DNA of 64,000 nt from Leifsonia shinshuensis (GCF_014217625.1 NZ_CP043641.1:3720001-3784000), one strand, 5' to 3'; positions 25,761-35,217 are shown, numbered from the stretch's first letter. Numbers and translations are program-made. Notes: generated by a model from the sequence alone, not told the origin.

Positions 25761-28262
25761 TCAGCGTACGAACGCCCGGAAGGTCGGCATCGGTAGGTCG
25801 ACAGCTCCTTCTGGCCGGAGCCGGATTGTCCGCTCGCGTTTGGTGCGCAGATGGTCTAGCGTCACGTCGATCCCCTCGATCTCCCCGCGCCAACCCTCAG
25901 CTTCTGCGCGTTCTCGACGTCCCAGAAGGTCGGATTCGAGGTAATCGAGTCGGGCGATCATTTGCGGCTCGACGTGAAGCATTGGGCAGCGTACGCAGGC
26001 GTGTTCGTGCGCGCATGGCGTTCCGTACGGGCGACCGCACGAGCCGAGCTCGACTTTGCGCTTGTCGAAGTGCTCCTCGAACTCTTGCCATTCGGAAACG
26101 GTTGTGTCGCGGTATTCGTCCTGAGGCCGAAGTCGCCGACGTCGGGTCAGGTGGAGCTGGTAGTGGCGGACGACGTCTTCGTCGAACACGGCGACGTAGC
26201 CGCGCGTTGTCTGGAGACTCGCGTGACCGAGGAGAGCCGCTCCGATGTGAATGGGTAGTCCGTTGTTCACGAGGTCCGTCGCGAACAGGCGCCGGAAGTC
26301 GTGCGGGGTGAAGGTCAGTCCTGCAAACTGCGGGTAGCGGCCCGCCACTTCTTGGCAGGCGCGGCGGATCATTCTGGCGACGGTCGTCGGACTCATCACA
26401 CCGGTGGTCTGGCCGCTGCTGCGCTGGAAGAGGAACGGCATCGGTTCGGTGTGCTGCCGCTCGTGGGGGTCCCAGCGGCGCACCAGCGGGATCGCCCCGA
26501 ACTTGTCCGTCTGTCGTCGGATGACCTGGGCGACCACGTGGAGAAGTTCGGGCGACATCGGGATGACACGCTCCCGGTCCGTCTTCGACGGTGTCACAAC
26601 GAGCAGTGCGACCACCTCGCCATTCGAGCGCCGATATTGCCGGATCGAAAGGTGGGACAGCTCCAACAGCTCCTCGTGGCGGATGCCGGTCAGGCGTAGC
26701 ACCTCGATGATCGCCCAAGTCCAGAAGGCCCGGGTTTCCTCGCTCTGGATCTCGATGCTCGGGCCGCCATCGGCCCGCTGAATCCGGAGCAAGCCGCTCT
26801 CGGGTGAGGGCTCGAGGGCGGCACCGCGACGTGCGCGCGGACCGGCGTGAGGGAACGTGGCTGCGTTTGGCGGTGACGTGAATCGCAGATAGCGGACGCC
26901 GTTCACCTCGAATTCGGTTTCCGCGGATGCCCGGGCCGCCGCGAGCAACGCGGTCATCTGGTCACGCACCACCACGACGTGGTCGACCAGCAACTCCAGC
27001 AGCGGCTGGCGCGTGCGGGTCCGGTCGGCGATCCGCTCAGCTTGTCGACGTCTGCCGGCGCTGTAGCCGCGGCTGGCGATCGGCGGGATCGGGCACCGGG
27101 CGACCCACGGTCCCCAGCGTGCCGGGTCCTCGATCGCCCAACTCTGGATGTCGAGGTAGAGCGCGCGGACAGTGACCAGGAGATCCCAGATGCTCTGGCG
27201 AGGACGTCGGCCCTCCGTGGTCTGTACGGTGTCGATCTCGGCGCGCCAGGCTTCGTATGTTGCCTCGTCGAGCTCCAGGCTCGTCTGGTCGGGGTTCACC
27301 CGCTCGATCACGCACCAGAAGTTGCGGGTCAATGCCCGGACCAGGTGGCTGAGGGTGGAGTAGTCCATTCCCAGTGCGCCGCGGTGAGCGATGTAGTCGA
27401 TCAGGAGCTGGCGCACCCCGGCGTTGGAGACGCTGTATGAGTCGACCATTTCTGCCACGCTCTTCCGCCCGCCCACCGTGGCGATTCGCATCGTCACGGG
27501 AGTTCCCGCCGGGAACTTGTCGGCGTCGAACAGCACCTGCCAGACCAGGGCTCCCGCCAGCTTGCGGGTGTTCTTGTCCCGAGCGGTGCTGACCTCGCGC
27601 AACGCCAGACCGAAGTGCATCAAACCGCCCGGTGTGATGTCGGAGGCAGGGATGGCCTGGACGGCGAGCATGTAGGACAGGTCGGTGAGGGTCTGATGGC
27701 GCGACTTCGCACTCACCGGAGCAGCTTCGACCGCAGCCGTAAGGGCAGCCAGGTCGTCGTCTCCGTGTTGGCTCGCGATGAAGATCTTGAAGAAATCCGA
27801 GACCGCGGTCGTCCGCAGCACGCGCAGCGACGGGACCAGGACACGGAGAGCAACTAGCCAAGAGAAGCCGCTGGTCATCGTCCAGCTTGCAGCCGGCGCC
27901 GGGTTGAGCGACATCAGCCCGGTGGTCGAGGACTCCCAACCGCTCGCGTCCCACCGCTGCTGCCAGGTGTCACCCGGGAAGGCGCTCAGATGCTCGGCGA
28001 AACGCCGGATCGAGCGTGAGCGCTTATCAAGCTGGATAGCCGACCGCGGAAGCACCGAGCAGGCAGCTGCGACCAACGCTTCGATCGGCGTCGCGCTCAA
28101 GTCTCCCAGCGGCTGCGGCAGGCGAGGCTGCGGTGCGAGCGGCTCAACGACGTCGGCATTGCCCCAGGACTTCTTCGACGGCTCCTCGGAGCCGGTGTCG
28201 CCGTCGTCCGGTGCCTCTCTCCGGCTCCAGACACCGGTCGTCGACACCATCGCTCTACTCAT
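25761..28262 (-). CDS. Large tyrosine recombinase (TnpB-like)
   Basis: The 833-residue protein ends with a tyrosine-recombinase catalytic domain: Arg in TGIRHEELLEL (about residue 527), HDFRR (His about 654), LGHASLQTT (about 680) and the Tyr in RGYVAV (about 689). A long N-terminal region precedes it. A cysteine/histidine cluster after the catalytic domain (CGRPYGTPCAHEHACVRC) may bind zinc. The ATG at 28262 overlaps the stop of the smaller recombinase by eight bases. Longer than Tn554 TnpB (about 630), it probably mediates transposition together with its neighbour. Confidence 0.85.
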   Translation of the reverse strand: MSRAMVSTTGVWSRREAPDDGDTGSEEPSKKSWGNADVVEPLAPQPRLPQPLGDLSATPIEALVAAACSVLPRSAIQLDKRSRSIRRFAEHLSAFPGDTWQQRWDASGWESSTTGLMSLNPAPAASWTMTSGFSWLVALRVLVPSLRVLRTTAVSDFFKIFIASQHGDDDLAALTAAVEAAPVSAKSRHQTLTDLSYMLAVQAIPASDITPGGLMHFGLALREVSTARDKNTRKLAGALVWQVLFDADKFPAGTPVTMRIATVGGRKSVAEMVDSYSVSNAGVRQLLIDYIAHRGALGMDYSTLSHLVRALTRNFWCVIERVNPDQTSLELDEATYEAWRAEIDTVQTTEGRRPRQSIWDLLVTVRALYLDIQSWAIEDPARWGPWVARCPIPPIASRGYSAGRRRQAERIADRTRTRQPLLELLVDHVVVVRDQMTALLAAARASAETEFEVNGVRYLRFTSPPNAATFPHAGPRARRGAALEPSPESGLLRIQRADGGPSIEIQSEETRAFWTWAIIEVLRLTGIRHEELLELSHLSIRQYRRSNGEVVALLVVTPSKTDRERVIPMSPELLHVVAQVIRRQTDKFGAIPLVRRWDPHERQHTEPMPFLFQRSSGQTTGVMSPTTVARMIRRACQEVAGRYPQFAGLTFTPHDFRRLFATDLVNNGLPIHIGAALLGHASLQTTRGYVAVFDEDVVRHYQLHLTRRRRLRPQDEYRDTTVSEWQEFEEHFDKRKVELGSCGRPYGTPCAHEHACVRCPMLHVEPQMIARLDYLESDLLGRRERAEAEGWRGEIEGIDVTLDHLRTKRERTIRLRPEGAVDLPMPTFRAFVR

Positions 28263-29490
28263 GGGCGTCTCCGAAGACGATCGCGATGTCCTCGGCGGCG
28301 TAACCGGTCGCGAACCGTGGCGGCGGCGGCGTCGGGCGCGAGTAATGTTCGTGCACCTTGTCGATGACCTCCTCGATGCGCGGCGTGGTGTAGATGCTCG
28401 TGGTCCGCAGGTCAGCGTGGCCGAGCACGACCTGCACCTCTGGCAGGGTAAGCACGCCGCTGTTGACCATCCGCATCGCCGCCGTGTGTCGCAGATCGTG
28501 CAACGTCCAGTTCGTACCAAGCCTGCCGTTCGCTCGCTGCAACACACGGCGGGCGGCGCCGTAGGTCAGTGGGCTCGGCTCTCCCCGAACGGTCCTCCAG
28601 AGCGGCCCGCTGGAGGCATCATCGAAGCCCCGAAGGTACCGGCCAAGCCACATCAATGCTTCCGGTGACAACGGGACGAGACGCCGCTCCCGCGAGCCCT
28701 TCGAGACAACCGACATCCGCTGGCCAGCCCAGTCCACGTCCTCGATCTGAGCTCCCAGCATCTCCTCGGCGCGCGCTCCAGAGCTGACGAAGCAAGCGAG
28801 CAACGCCCGATCACGATCGCTCGGCATCTGCGCGAAGAACTCCTCCCACATCGCATCCGGGATCGACCGCGGCGCACGCGACAGTGCGCGCTGCCTGTAG
28901 GCCCCGCGCCGGTACGCTTGCCGAGGTTCAAGCGGGCTGCGCTGAGCGAGCGCGCGACGACGTGCAGGCGACTCCGGGACCGGGTTGACCACCGGCCCTC
29001 TGGCCCAATGGGCGTGGAACTCGTAGAACCCGTGCACCGCGGCCAGTGTGAGATTGATGGTCGCCGCACCGTAGCCTACGCCGAGGTTCGGTTTGCCTGT
29101 CTTGAGGTTGACGCCCGGGGCGCCGGCCTTGAGGCGACGCTGCGGGTTCGGTGCGACGCGGAGCCAGCCCACCAAAGCGGCTGTCTCCGCCTCAGTCGCC
29201 AGATCCCAGCCGACCTCGAGCTGCCAGAGCACCCTGAACCAAGTGAGCGCGGCGTAGCAATACGACCGGATCGTGCGAGGACTGTGGTCGCCGACGACCA
29301 TGTATCGCACCCATGCGCTGACAGGCTCCACGACCCGGCCTTTCCCGTCGAGCAGCAGGTACGGCTCCGTCGGGCCCGGCCCGGTACGCACTTTGCCCAC
29401 CCGCGCCAGCGGGACCTCGCCGGTACGTAGCCCGCGGCGCACGGGGTCCTCCGAGGTGTCCGGTTCGGTCACGCTAATGCTCCTCGCCAC
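28255..29490 (-). CDS. Tyrosine recombinase (TnpA-like)
   Basis: The 411-residue protein has an N-terminal SAM-like DNA-binding part and a catalytic domain with Arg in SSGARAEEML, HDLRHTAA, LGHADLRTT and Tyr in TSIYTT, so the catalytic set is complete. It begins about 80 bases inside the transposon end and overlaps the larger recombinase. Two adjacent, overlapping tyrosine recombinases of unequal length are characteristic of Tn554-type elements. The GTG start could be placed a few codons later. Confidence 0.88.
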   Translation of the reverse strand: MARSISVTEPDTSEDPVRRGLRTGEVPLARVGKVRTGPGPTEPYLLLDGKGRVVEPVSAWVRYMVVGDHSPRTIRSYCYAALTWFRVLWQLEVGWDLATEAETAALVGWLRVAPNPQRRLKAGAPGVNLKTGKPNLGVGYGAATINLTLAAVHGFYEFHAHWARGPVVNPVPESPARRRALAQRSPLEPRQAYRRGAYRQRALSRAPRSIPDAMWEEFFAQMPSDRDRALLACFVSSGARAEEMLGAQIEDVDWAGQRMSVVSKGSRERRLVPLSPEALMWLGRYLRGFDDASSGPLWRTVRGEPSPLTYGAARRVLQRANGRLGTNWTLHDLRHTAAMRMVNSGVLTLPEVQVVLGHADLRTTSIYTTPRIEEVIDKVHEHYSRPTPPPPRFATGYAAEDIAIVFGDAHE

Positions 29491-29567
29491 GGCTGGTCAG
29501 GGGCCGCACCACCGGTCTACCAACGCGAGATAGCCCGCTTTGGCGACGCGCTGGTAGTGCAGTCAAC

Positions 29568-30551
29568 TCACCATTCGCGGCGGACGATCTCGGCGGATGC
29601 CCACGCCTTGTTGTTCGCGATCAGGGTGCGTCGTTCGGCCCTCTCTTCGTCGGTCATCGGCCCGGATTTGGGTTGGGTGCCGCCGTAGGTGTGGAATCCT
29701 GCCGCTTTCGCGTCCCGGAGGAAGTAGCTGATGTTGGCGTCGCCGTCCGCGTACACGCGCACGAAGGCAGTTCGCCCGTCCAGGTTCTCGATGTCCCCGA
29801 CGGTGACGTGTTGGTCGTCGGCGGTGAGGAGTTCGCTGATGCGGATGTACTCGGTGTCGTACTAACCGGGATCACTGTCGAGGATCAGATAGCCGCGTCC
29901 CACCAGGTCGGCTTCCGCGTCCGTCTTAGTCTTGGCGCGGGCCTTCTCGTCCCGTGCCCGCTGGGCCGCGTGCGCGAACTGCGCCGGATCCGTGGTCGCG
30001 ACCTTGATCAGGTCGGCGCGGATCTCGTCGTCACCGTCGAACTCGATCAGCACCGCCGCCTGATCGAGGGTGAGCTGGTGCTCCTGGATCGCGGACGCCG
30101 CCACCTGGTTCTCGACTACCTCCAACGCGGTCTTGACCTCCTTCGGCTTCGTCCCGGTGCGTCGCGCGATCGCGGTCACGCTGAGTCCTTCGAAAGCGAG
30201 TTGCTGGAACGCGGCGGCCCGGTCGCCATCGGTGAGGGCTTCGCGCTGGTCGTTCTCGACCATCTGCTGCACGATCCGCTCCGCCGCCACCTCGTCCGCA
30301 TCCACCAGGTAGACAGGGATCGTGGTGAGTCCTGCTTCGCGGGCGGCGAAGACGCGACGCTGCCCTGCCCGAACGGTGACGGTGCGGTCGTCGTTGCGGT
30401 GTCCGAGGACGGGGGTGAGGACGCCGTTCTCTTTGATGGACTGGATGAATGCGGGGGTGATGGGGGCGGAGGGTCGGACGTTGGTTTCGATGGTCAGGGT
30501 GTGTGGGTCGAGGTGTTCGATGCTGCCCGTAACGGTGGTGGTGTCGTTCAT
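29568..30551 (-). pseudogene. parB, 5' part, with internal amber codon
   Basis: The frame encodes a ParB N-terminal nuclease-like fold (RAGQRRVFAAREAGL, AERIVQQMVEND) and a helix-turn-helix (SVTAIARRTGTKPKEV). At 29862-29864 a TAG stops it after LDSDPG. The frame then continues with YDTEYIRISELL to VRREW at 29571, where the transposon begins. The family usually has Trp after DPG, so the stop is probably TGG mutated to TAG. The gene is therefore broken twice and marks plasmid or ICE ancestry. Confidence 0.8.
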
Positions 30552-30639
30552 GGTTTTGTGATCCCTTCAACTGCTCTTGTTCGCCTGTCTGGCAAGGGGA
30601 TCGAGGGTGAGCGGGAGCGAAGCGTAGTGCCGGGTCGAC

Positions 30640-31158
30640 GCTTCTATATCTGTCAAGTCGTCAGCACTGGCTGGTGGAGCGCGTTGAGTGATCGATAAAC
30701 GCTTCGGGCGAGGTAGCGTTTCAGTGCCCGTCGGATCTCGCGTCGGCTGCGTCCTTCCTGGAGCCTGTTTTCGACGTAGGCGCGGGTTTCGGGGTCGTGG
30801 ACCATGCGGACGAGCACGGCCGTGTGGAGCGCCCTGTTGAGACGTCGGTCGCCTCCGCGATTGAGACGATGCCTGGTGGTGTTGCCCGAGGATGCGGGGA
30901 TGGGGCTGACGCCGGCGAGGGCAGCGAAGGCGGCCTCGGAGCGCACCCTGCCGGGGTGGGACCACGCGGTGAGCACGATTGCAGCGGTGACCGGCCCAAC
31001 CCCGGTGATCTGAAGAAGCGGAGCGGCGGGGCTGGTCTGAATCAGTCCGGTCATGCGATTCAGGTTCGCTGCCAGCTGCTCGGTGAGTTCGTGAACGCGA
31101 CGGGCGAGACGGACGGCCTCTTCCCGAGCGATCACCGCTTCCAAGGGTTCATCTGCTA
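30640..31158 (-). mobile_element. Truncated IS110-family element (3' half)
   Basis: The sequence is identical, as far as I can read, to the right-hand part of the intact IS110 at 38930-40141, starting from GCTTCTATATC and ending abruptly at 31158. It keeps the C-terminal transposase domain with ITGVGPVTAAIVL and SPIPASSGNT. It lacks the N-terminal DEDD domain and the leader. It has the same orientation as the intact copy and lies at the left edge of the mercury module. Confidence 0.85.
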
Positions 31159-31242
31159 AGGCCGGCCTCCCGCACTGTAGCCCGCACCTCGATGGATGTG
31201 AGGATGACCAGCGCAGAGCAGCAGCAGCTCGCGCCCGGTGGG

Positions 31243-31274
31243 TTGACATTCCCCTATAGGGAAACGTGAAAGAT
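31243..31274 (+). promoter_or_regulatory. MerR-type promoter/operator for the mer transport operon
   Basis: TTGACA (31243-31248) and AAAGAT (31269-31274) are separated by 20 bases. The spacer contains the palindrome TTCCCCTATAGGGAA (31249-31263). MerR-family activators act on such long-spacer promoters by untwisting DNA. It lies 56 bases before the MerT-like start. Confidence 0.75.
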
Positions 31275-31329
31275 GAATACAGACCGGTCGGGTATGGCCG
31301 GGATTGTCTGACCGTGGATGGAGAGTGCG

Positions 31330-31695
31330 ATGTCCGAGAATCGTGGAGGCGGGATGAGCGTGGCGTTGATCGCCATCGGCGCGGTGGGGCTGGCAGTTGC
31401 GTGTTGCGGCGGCCCGGCGCTGATCGCGGCGGGTGGACTCGCGTTGGTTGGTGGAGTGCTGGGCAGCTGGCCGGTCTTGGCTGTGGCGGCCCTGGTGATG
31501 GCCGCCGCCGTGGTGTACACGGTGCTTCGGGCGCGGCGTCGTTCGGCCGCCCGTTCAGCGGAAACCAACAGCGCAGGCCGCGAGGGTGCTGGTGAGCAGG
31601 TGTTGCCAGTGATGGTTGACGACTGCTGTGCTGTGCCGAGCCCTGCAGTGGTGCCGCCGAATAAGGAGCGGCGCCAGCGGGCGGCGCGCAAGTGA
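31330..31695 (+). CDS. Small MerT-like mercury transport membrane protein
   Basis: The 121-residue protein has two membrane helices with a CCGGP cysteine pair in the first, and a C-terminal DDCCA pair on the cytoplasmic tail. Cysteine pairs in the first helix and a cytoplasmic loop are how MerT/MerF-type carriers pass Hg(II) to MerA. Overall sequence is divergent, so the exact Mer subfamily is uncertain. I start at the ATG at 31330 with GGAGAG upstream; an ATG four codons earlier is possible. The next gene overlaps its stop. Confidence 0.65.
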   Translation: MSENRGGGMSVALIAIGAVGLAVACCGGPALIAAGGLALVGGVLGSWPVLAVAALVMAAAVVYTVLRARRRSAARSAETNSAGREGAGEQVLPVMVDDCCAVPSPAVVPPNKERRQRAARK

Positions 31696-32252
31696 GGCGC
31701 GGTTCGGGATCCAGCCTGTTGCGAAGCCGTCGAGGTCGTGGTTTCGCCGTCGCCTTGGCAGGGATCGCGGTGGCGTTGCTGCTTACCGGGTGCGGAGCGC
31801 AGACGTCGCCGGGCGCGGCAACGGGCCCGTCGGGTGGCTCAGCTGCCGGGTCCTCGTTCCCGTCCACGACGGTGCGGACGGTGTCCGGGACGAATTTGAC
31901 GGTGCCGAACAACAAGCCGGCTCTGTTTTACTTCTTCACCGCCTCGTGTTCGAGTTGCGTGACGGGCGCGAAGTCCGTCGGGGCGGGTGTGGCGAAGGCT
32001 GGCTCGGGGGTGCAGGCCGTCGCGGTCGATCTGGACCCCGGCGAGCCGGTGAACATAATCAACGGGTTCATGCAGGACGTCGGGAATCCGCCGTTGTCGG
32101 TGGTACGCGACGACGGGACCCTGCTGAAGCGGTTTAACGTGGACGCGCTCGGGTTGACGATGGTGCTGGATAGAGCCGGGCGGGTGGTCTACCGCGGGGT
32201 GGACCCCTCAGCGGCCCAGACGGCCCAGGCCATCGCGGCCGCGGGCTCATAG
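31692..32252 (+). CDS. Thioredoxin-fold lipoprotein (TlpA-like)
   Basis: The 186-residue protein has a lipoprotein signal with lipobox LLTGC near residue 34. A Ser/Gly-rich linker follows, then a thioredoxin-like domain with FFTASCSSCV, whose CxxC is the redox or metal site. It sits outside the cytoplasmic membrane. Its GTG overlaps the stop of the MerT-like gene, and CcdA follows, so it probably receives electrons from CcdA. A role in handling Hg(II) outside the cell before transport is inference. Confidence 0.8.
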   Translation: MRRGSGSSLLRSRRGRGFAVALAGIAVALLLTGCGAQTSPGAATGPSGGSAAGSSFPSTTVRTVSGTNLTVPNNKPALFYFFTASCSSCVTGAKSVGAGVAKAGSGVQAVAVDLDPGEPVNIINGFMQDVGNPPLSVVRDDGTLLKRFNVDALGLTMVLDRAGRVVYRGVDPSAAQTAQAIAAAGS

Positions 32253-32257
32253 GAGGC

Positions 32258-33142
32258 GTGTTGGGTACCTTCGCTTTCGCCTTCGCGGCGGGCATGCTGT
32301 CGACGGTGAACCCGTGCGGATTCGCGATGCTGCCCGCGTTCCTCGCCTACTACATTGGCCGCGACGAACCCGGCGCGCAGCAGAGCCTCGTACGGCGTGC
32401 GCTGGTCGGGCTCGGAGCCGGGCTGCTGGTCAGCGCCGGATTCGCCGGAGTGCTGAGCGTGGCCGGGCTGCTGGTCGCACTTGGAATGCGCAGCCTGATC
32501 GGAGCGGTGCCGTGGGTAGCAGTGCTGGTCGGTGTGCTGCTTGTCGGGCTTGGCACCGCTTTGCTCGCCGGCCGGCACGTCGGGTTCACCATGAACTCCA
32601 GCCGGATCGCTCGGCAAGGACGCGGCCCGAGCGCGATGCTCGCCTTTGGTGCCGCGTACGGGGTGGCGTCCCTGTCCTGCACCCTCGCGGTGCTGCTTGC
32701 GGTGATCGGCCAGGCTCTGGCAGCTGGCAGCGCGGTCGGCCTGGTGGTGGTGTTCGCCGCGTACGCAGCCGGAGCGGCGATGGTGCTGGTGCTCTTGGCT
32801 CTGTCCTCGGCCCTGGCCAGCGGCCTGCTGGCGCGGATCCTGCACCGCACCGCAAGGTATGTGCCCCGGATCGCCGGGGCGGTGCTGCTGCTGTCCGGGA
32901 TCTACCTCGTCGCCTATTGGGCACCTGCGTTGGTCGCCGGGGGCGCGAATGAGAGCCTGGCCACGACCGGCAGCCGCATTTCCTCCGCTATGACCGCTTT
33001 CCTCAGCAGCAACATAGGTCTGGTCACCGGCTCCGCCCTGGCCGCGGTCGCGGTCATCTTGATCAGCGCAATTCTCGTCCGCGCGCGGAACCGATCCCGG
33101 AACACAGTGACGGCCGACGATGACGAGCCGCGATCACGGTAA
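32258..33142 (+). CDS. CcdA/DsbD-type thiol-disulfide membrane transporter
   Basis: The 294-residue protein has six to eight membrane helices with the two conserved cysteines of CcdA in STVNPCGFAMLPAF and GVASLSCTLAVLL. CcdA proteins carry reducing power from cytoplasmic thioredoxin to extracytoplasmic partners. AGGAGG lies directly before the GTG/TTG starts. It completes a three-gene operon under the MerR-type promoter and probably keeps the lipoprotein CxxC reduced. Confidence 0.88.
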   Translation: MLGTFAFAFAAGMLSTVNPCGFAMLPAFLAYYIGRDEPGAQQSLVRRALVGLGAGLLVSAGFAGVLSVAGLLVALGMRSLIGAVPWVAVLVGVLLVGLGTALLAGRHVGFTMNSSRIARQGRGPSAMLAFGAAYGVASLSCTLAVLLAVIGQALAAGSAVGLVVVFAAYAAGAAMVLVLLALSSALASGLLARILHRTARYVPRIAGAVLLLSGIYLVAYWAPALVAGGANESLATTGSRISSAMTAFLSSNIGLVTGSALAAVAVILISAILVRARNRSRNTVTADDDEPRSR

Positions 33143-33867
33143 TCGCAGCCGGGAAATTCGAGGCCGCCGTGGGACGGTGGCCGCGCTGGACGAGGGACCG
33201 AGGAGATCGATGCTATCGAACAACGACCGCCGGCAGGCGGCGCGCTGTCAAGCAAGGAGGACATCGCTATCATCGTGACCCACGGCGGCAACAGTCCGGT
33301 TGCCCCCCAGGTTCGCCTGGCCGAGCGGCTACTGACCGCATCATGCAAGAGCGCCGACAGTTCGACACCGACCCGGAATTCCGTCCACACCGCTCGGACG
33401 GTCCGAATTCGGCCCGCCTGGCGTGCGCGTAGCCGCGGGGCCCGGACGTCGCTCCAAGTGGCCGATCCGACAGTCTCAGCGGCGGCGCCACCGTGTGGCT
33501 AGATGGCTTCGCAGGGTGACCACGGCAGCGAGGCCGAAGACTTGGTGGGCGAGGAAACCGTGCAGGTGGGTGACCAGCGGTAGGCGCGATTCGGGGCGCT
33601 GAAGCCGGCCGTCGGTGTCACCATGTCGTCGGCGATCAGTTGCCCCCGGGTCGGACAGCGTCCTCCATCGGCCGGGGCCTGCTTGGCTGCACTTCGTTGA
33701 GCTTGGTGCTCACCGGCTCCGCAACTTTCGTGCCGACGTAGCCGCCGACTTACGCGGTGAGTACGTCTTCGATCGCTCCTGGGATCTTCACGCTGATCTT
33801 TTCACGGCTCTTGAGGGAACGAAACCAGCTCGGGCAGCTCTTCAGACCGCCCCTCCCGCGCACGAGC
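33143..33867. other. No intact gene; decayed sequence
   Basis: I see no supportable complete gene here. On the reverse strand about 33483-33625 there is a short stretch, RLPLVTHLHGFLAHQVFGL, that looks like the C-terminal end of a membrane protein, without a start. The forward strand near 33690-33878 has an unassigned 60-residue frame. The region separates the mer transport operon from the converging mer enzyme operon. Confidence 0.4.
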
Positions 33868-35217
33868 TCAGGCCTTGATGTGGTCGAGGGCGGCGAGGTA
33901 GGCCTCGTTGTAGGTGGGGTATTGGGCGACCTGGTCGCGGAGGGTGTCTAGCGGTATCCGTGCCCGGATGGCGAGCGAGGCGTGGTGGATCCACTCCCCG
34001 GCCAAGGGTGCGACGGCCCAGGCGCCGACCAGCACCTTCGCCTCGGTATCGACCAGGAGCCCGAGGTTGCCGACGGGGTCCTTCTCGTAAGTCCAGGGCC
34101 GGGTGATTGCGTCGGCGAGGTCGAGCTCGGTGGCTGTGGTGTGCAAACCGGCGTGATCGGACTGCTGCTGGGTGAGCCCCACCGCGGCGATCTCCGGCTC
34201 CCCGAACACGACGCGAGGGATGCCGTCGTAGAACGCTTTCCGCGTCCCGCCGAGGATCGCCTCGGCGGCGATGCGGCCCTGGTACTTCGCCACATGGGTG
34301 AACGGCATGACCCCGGTCACATCGCCGATCGCCCAGATGTTCTCGGCCGCCCGGCACTGGTCGTCCACCAGCACCTGACCGTGCTCACCGAGCGAGACGC
34401 CGACGTCCTCGAAGCCGAGGCCGCCGCTGCGGGGGCTGCGGCCGGTGGCGAAGATCACGACGTCTCCGGTGGCCGTGCTGCCGTCCTCGAGCTCGATCAC
34501 GCTCGCGCCGCCATCGCGGCGCCCTCTTCGGACCACCGCGTTCAGCCGCACGTCGACCCCGGCGCTCTGAAGGTAGTGCTTGGCAAGCTCCCCGACGCGC
34601 GGATCCTCGCGGTCGATCAGCCTGGGGCCACGCTGCAGCAGGGTGACGTTCACACCGAACCGGGAGAGGAACGTCGCCGTTTCCACCCCGACGGCGCTCC
34701 CGCCGACGATTACGGCACTGCCGGGCAGTGACGTCGCGGTGTAGGTCTCCCGGTTCGTCCAGGCGGTGATGTCCTCCAGACCCTCCAGTGGCGGCACGAC
34801 CGCATCGGAACCGGTGGCGATGATGATGTGCTCGGCCAGTATTTCCTGCTCGCCGGCCTGGATACGGCCAGGGCCGGTGATGCGGGCATCCTCTTTGATG
34901 ACGAGGGCACCTCGCTTGCTGTAGCCCTCGACCTGGCCAGCGTCATTGAGGTTCCGGATCATGTAGTCGCGGTAGTCGCTAGTCTCCGACCAGTTCAACT
35001 CCGCACCGCTGACTCCGGCCGCTCGCTGGACCTCGGTCTGCGCCTCCGGCGGCCGCAGCACGGTCTTCGAGGGGACGCAGGCCCAGTAGGCGCATTCCCC
35101 GCCGATCAGCTCCCGCTCGATCACGGCAACCTTCTTGCCAGCCTTCATCAGCCGGCTCGCCGCGACCTCACCGCCGGGGCCCATCCCGAGCACCGCAACA
35201 TCGACACGTTCACTCAT
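33868..35217 (-). CDS. Pyridine nucleotide-disulfide oxidoreductase, MerA-like
   Basis: The 449-residue flavoprotein has an N-terminal FAD site (VAVLGMGPGGEVAASRLMKAG), a redox pair in GGECAYWACVPSK, an NAD(P) site (AVIVGGSAVGVETATFL) and a C-terminal dimerisation domain. It is related to MerA and dihydrolipoyl dehydrogenase. It lacks both a heavy-metal-associated N-terminal domain and the C-terminal vicinal cysteines of true MerA, ending DHIKA. It ends the merA-merB operon. It may reduce a low-molecular thiol or help mercury reduction. Confidence 0.85.
   Translation of the reverse strand: MSERVDVAVLGMGPGGEVAASRLMKAGKKVAVIERELIGGECAYWACVPSKTVLRPPEAQTEVQRAAGVSGAELNWSETSDYRDYMIRNLNDAGQVEGYSKRGALVIKEDARITGPGRIQAGEQEILAEHIIIATGSDAVVPPLEGLEDITAWTNRETYTATSLPGSAVIVGGSAVGVETATFLSRFGVNVTLLQRGPRLIDREDPRVGELAKHYLQSAGVDVRLNAVVRRGRRDGGASVIELEDGSTATGDVVIFATGRSPRSGGLGFEDVGVSLGEHGQVLVDDQCRAAENIWAIGDVTGVMPFTHVAKYQGRIAAEAILGGTRKAFYDGIPRVVFGEPEIAAVGLTQQQSDHAGLHTTATELDLADAITRPWTYEKDPVGNLGLLVDTEAKVLVGAWAVAPLAGEWIHHASLAIRARIPLDTLRDQVAQYPTYNEAYLAALDHIKA

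Larger units (their letters stand above)
22305..29570. mobile_element. 7.27 kb transposon with two tyrosine recombinases, inserted in parB
   Basis: Removing 22305-29570 restores the parB reading frame (TGG then CTC codons) with no target duplication. Near the two ends lie GGTGAG-n6-CTGCACT and, inverted, AGTGCAG-n4-CTCACC, which could be recombinase sites. One end carries two overlapping tyrosine recombinases, as in Tn554 (tnpA, tnpB). A tnpC homologue is not seen. The rest is a four-gene cargo: secreted protein, ABC ATPase and two membrane proteins. The stretch 22305-22577 before the cargo holds no gene I can support. Confidence 0.7.

Noticed and set aside
30653..31915. A 420-codon reverse frame ending in IS110 transposase sequence
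   Set aside because: Only the C-terminal part (to 31158) is IS110; the rest is an antisense read-through of the mer operon. I annotated a truncated IS instead.
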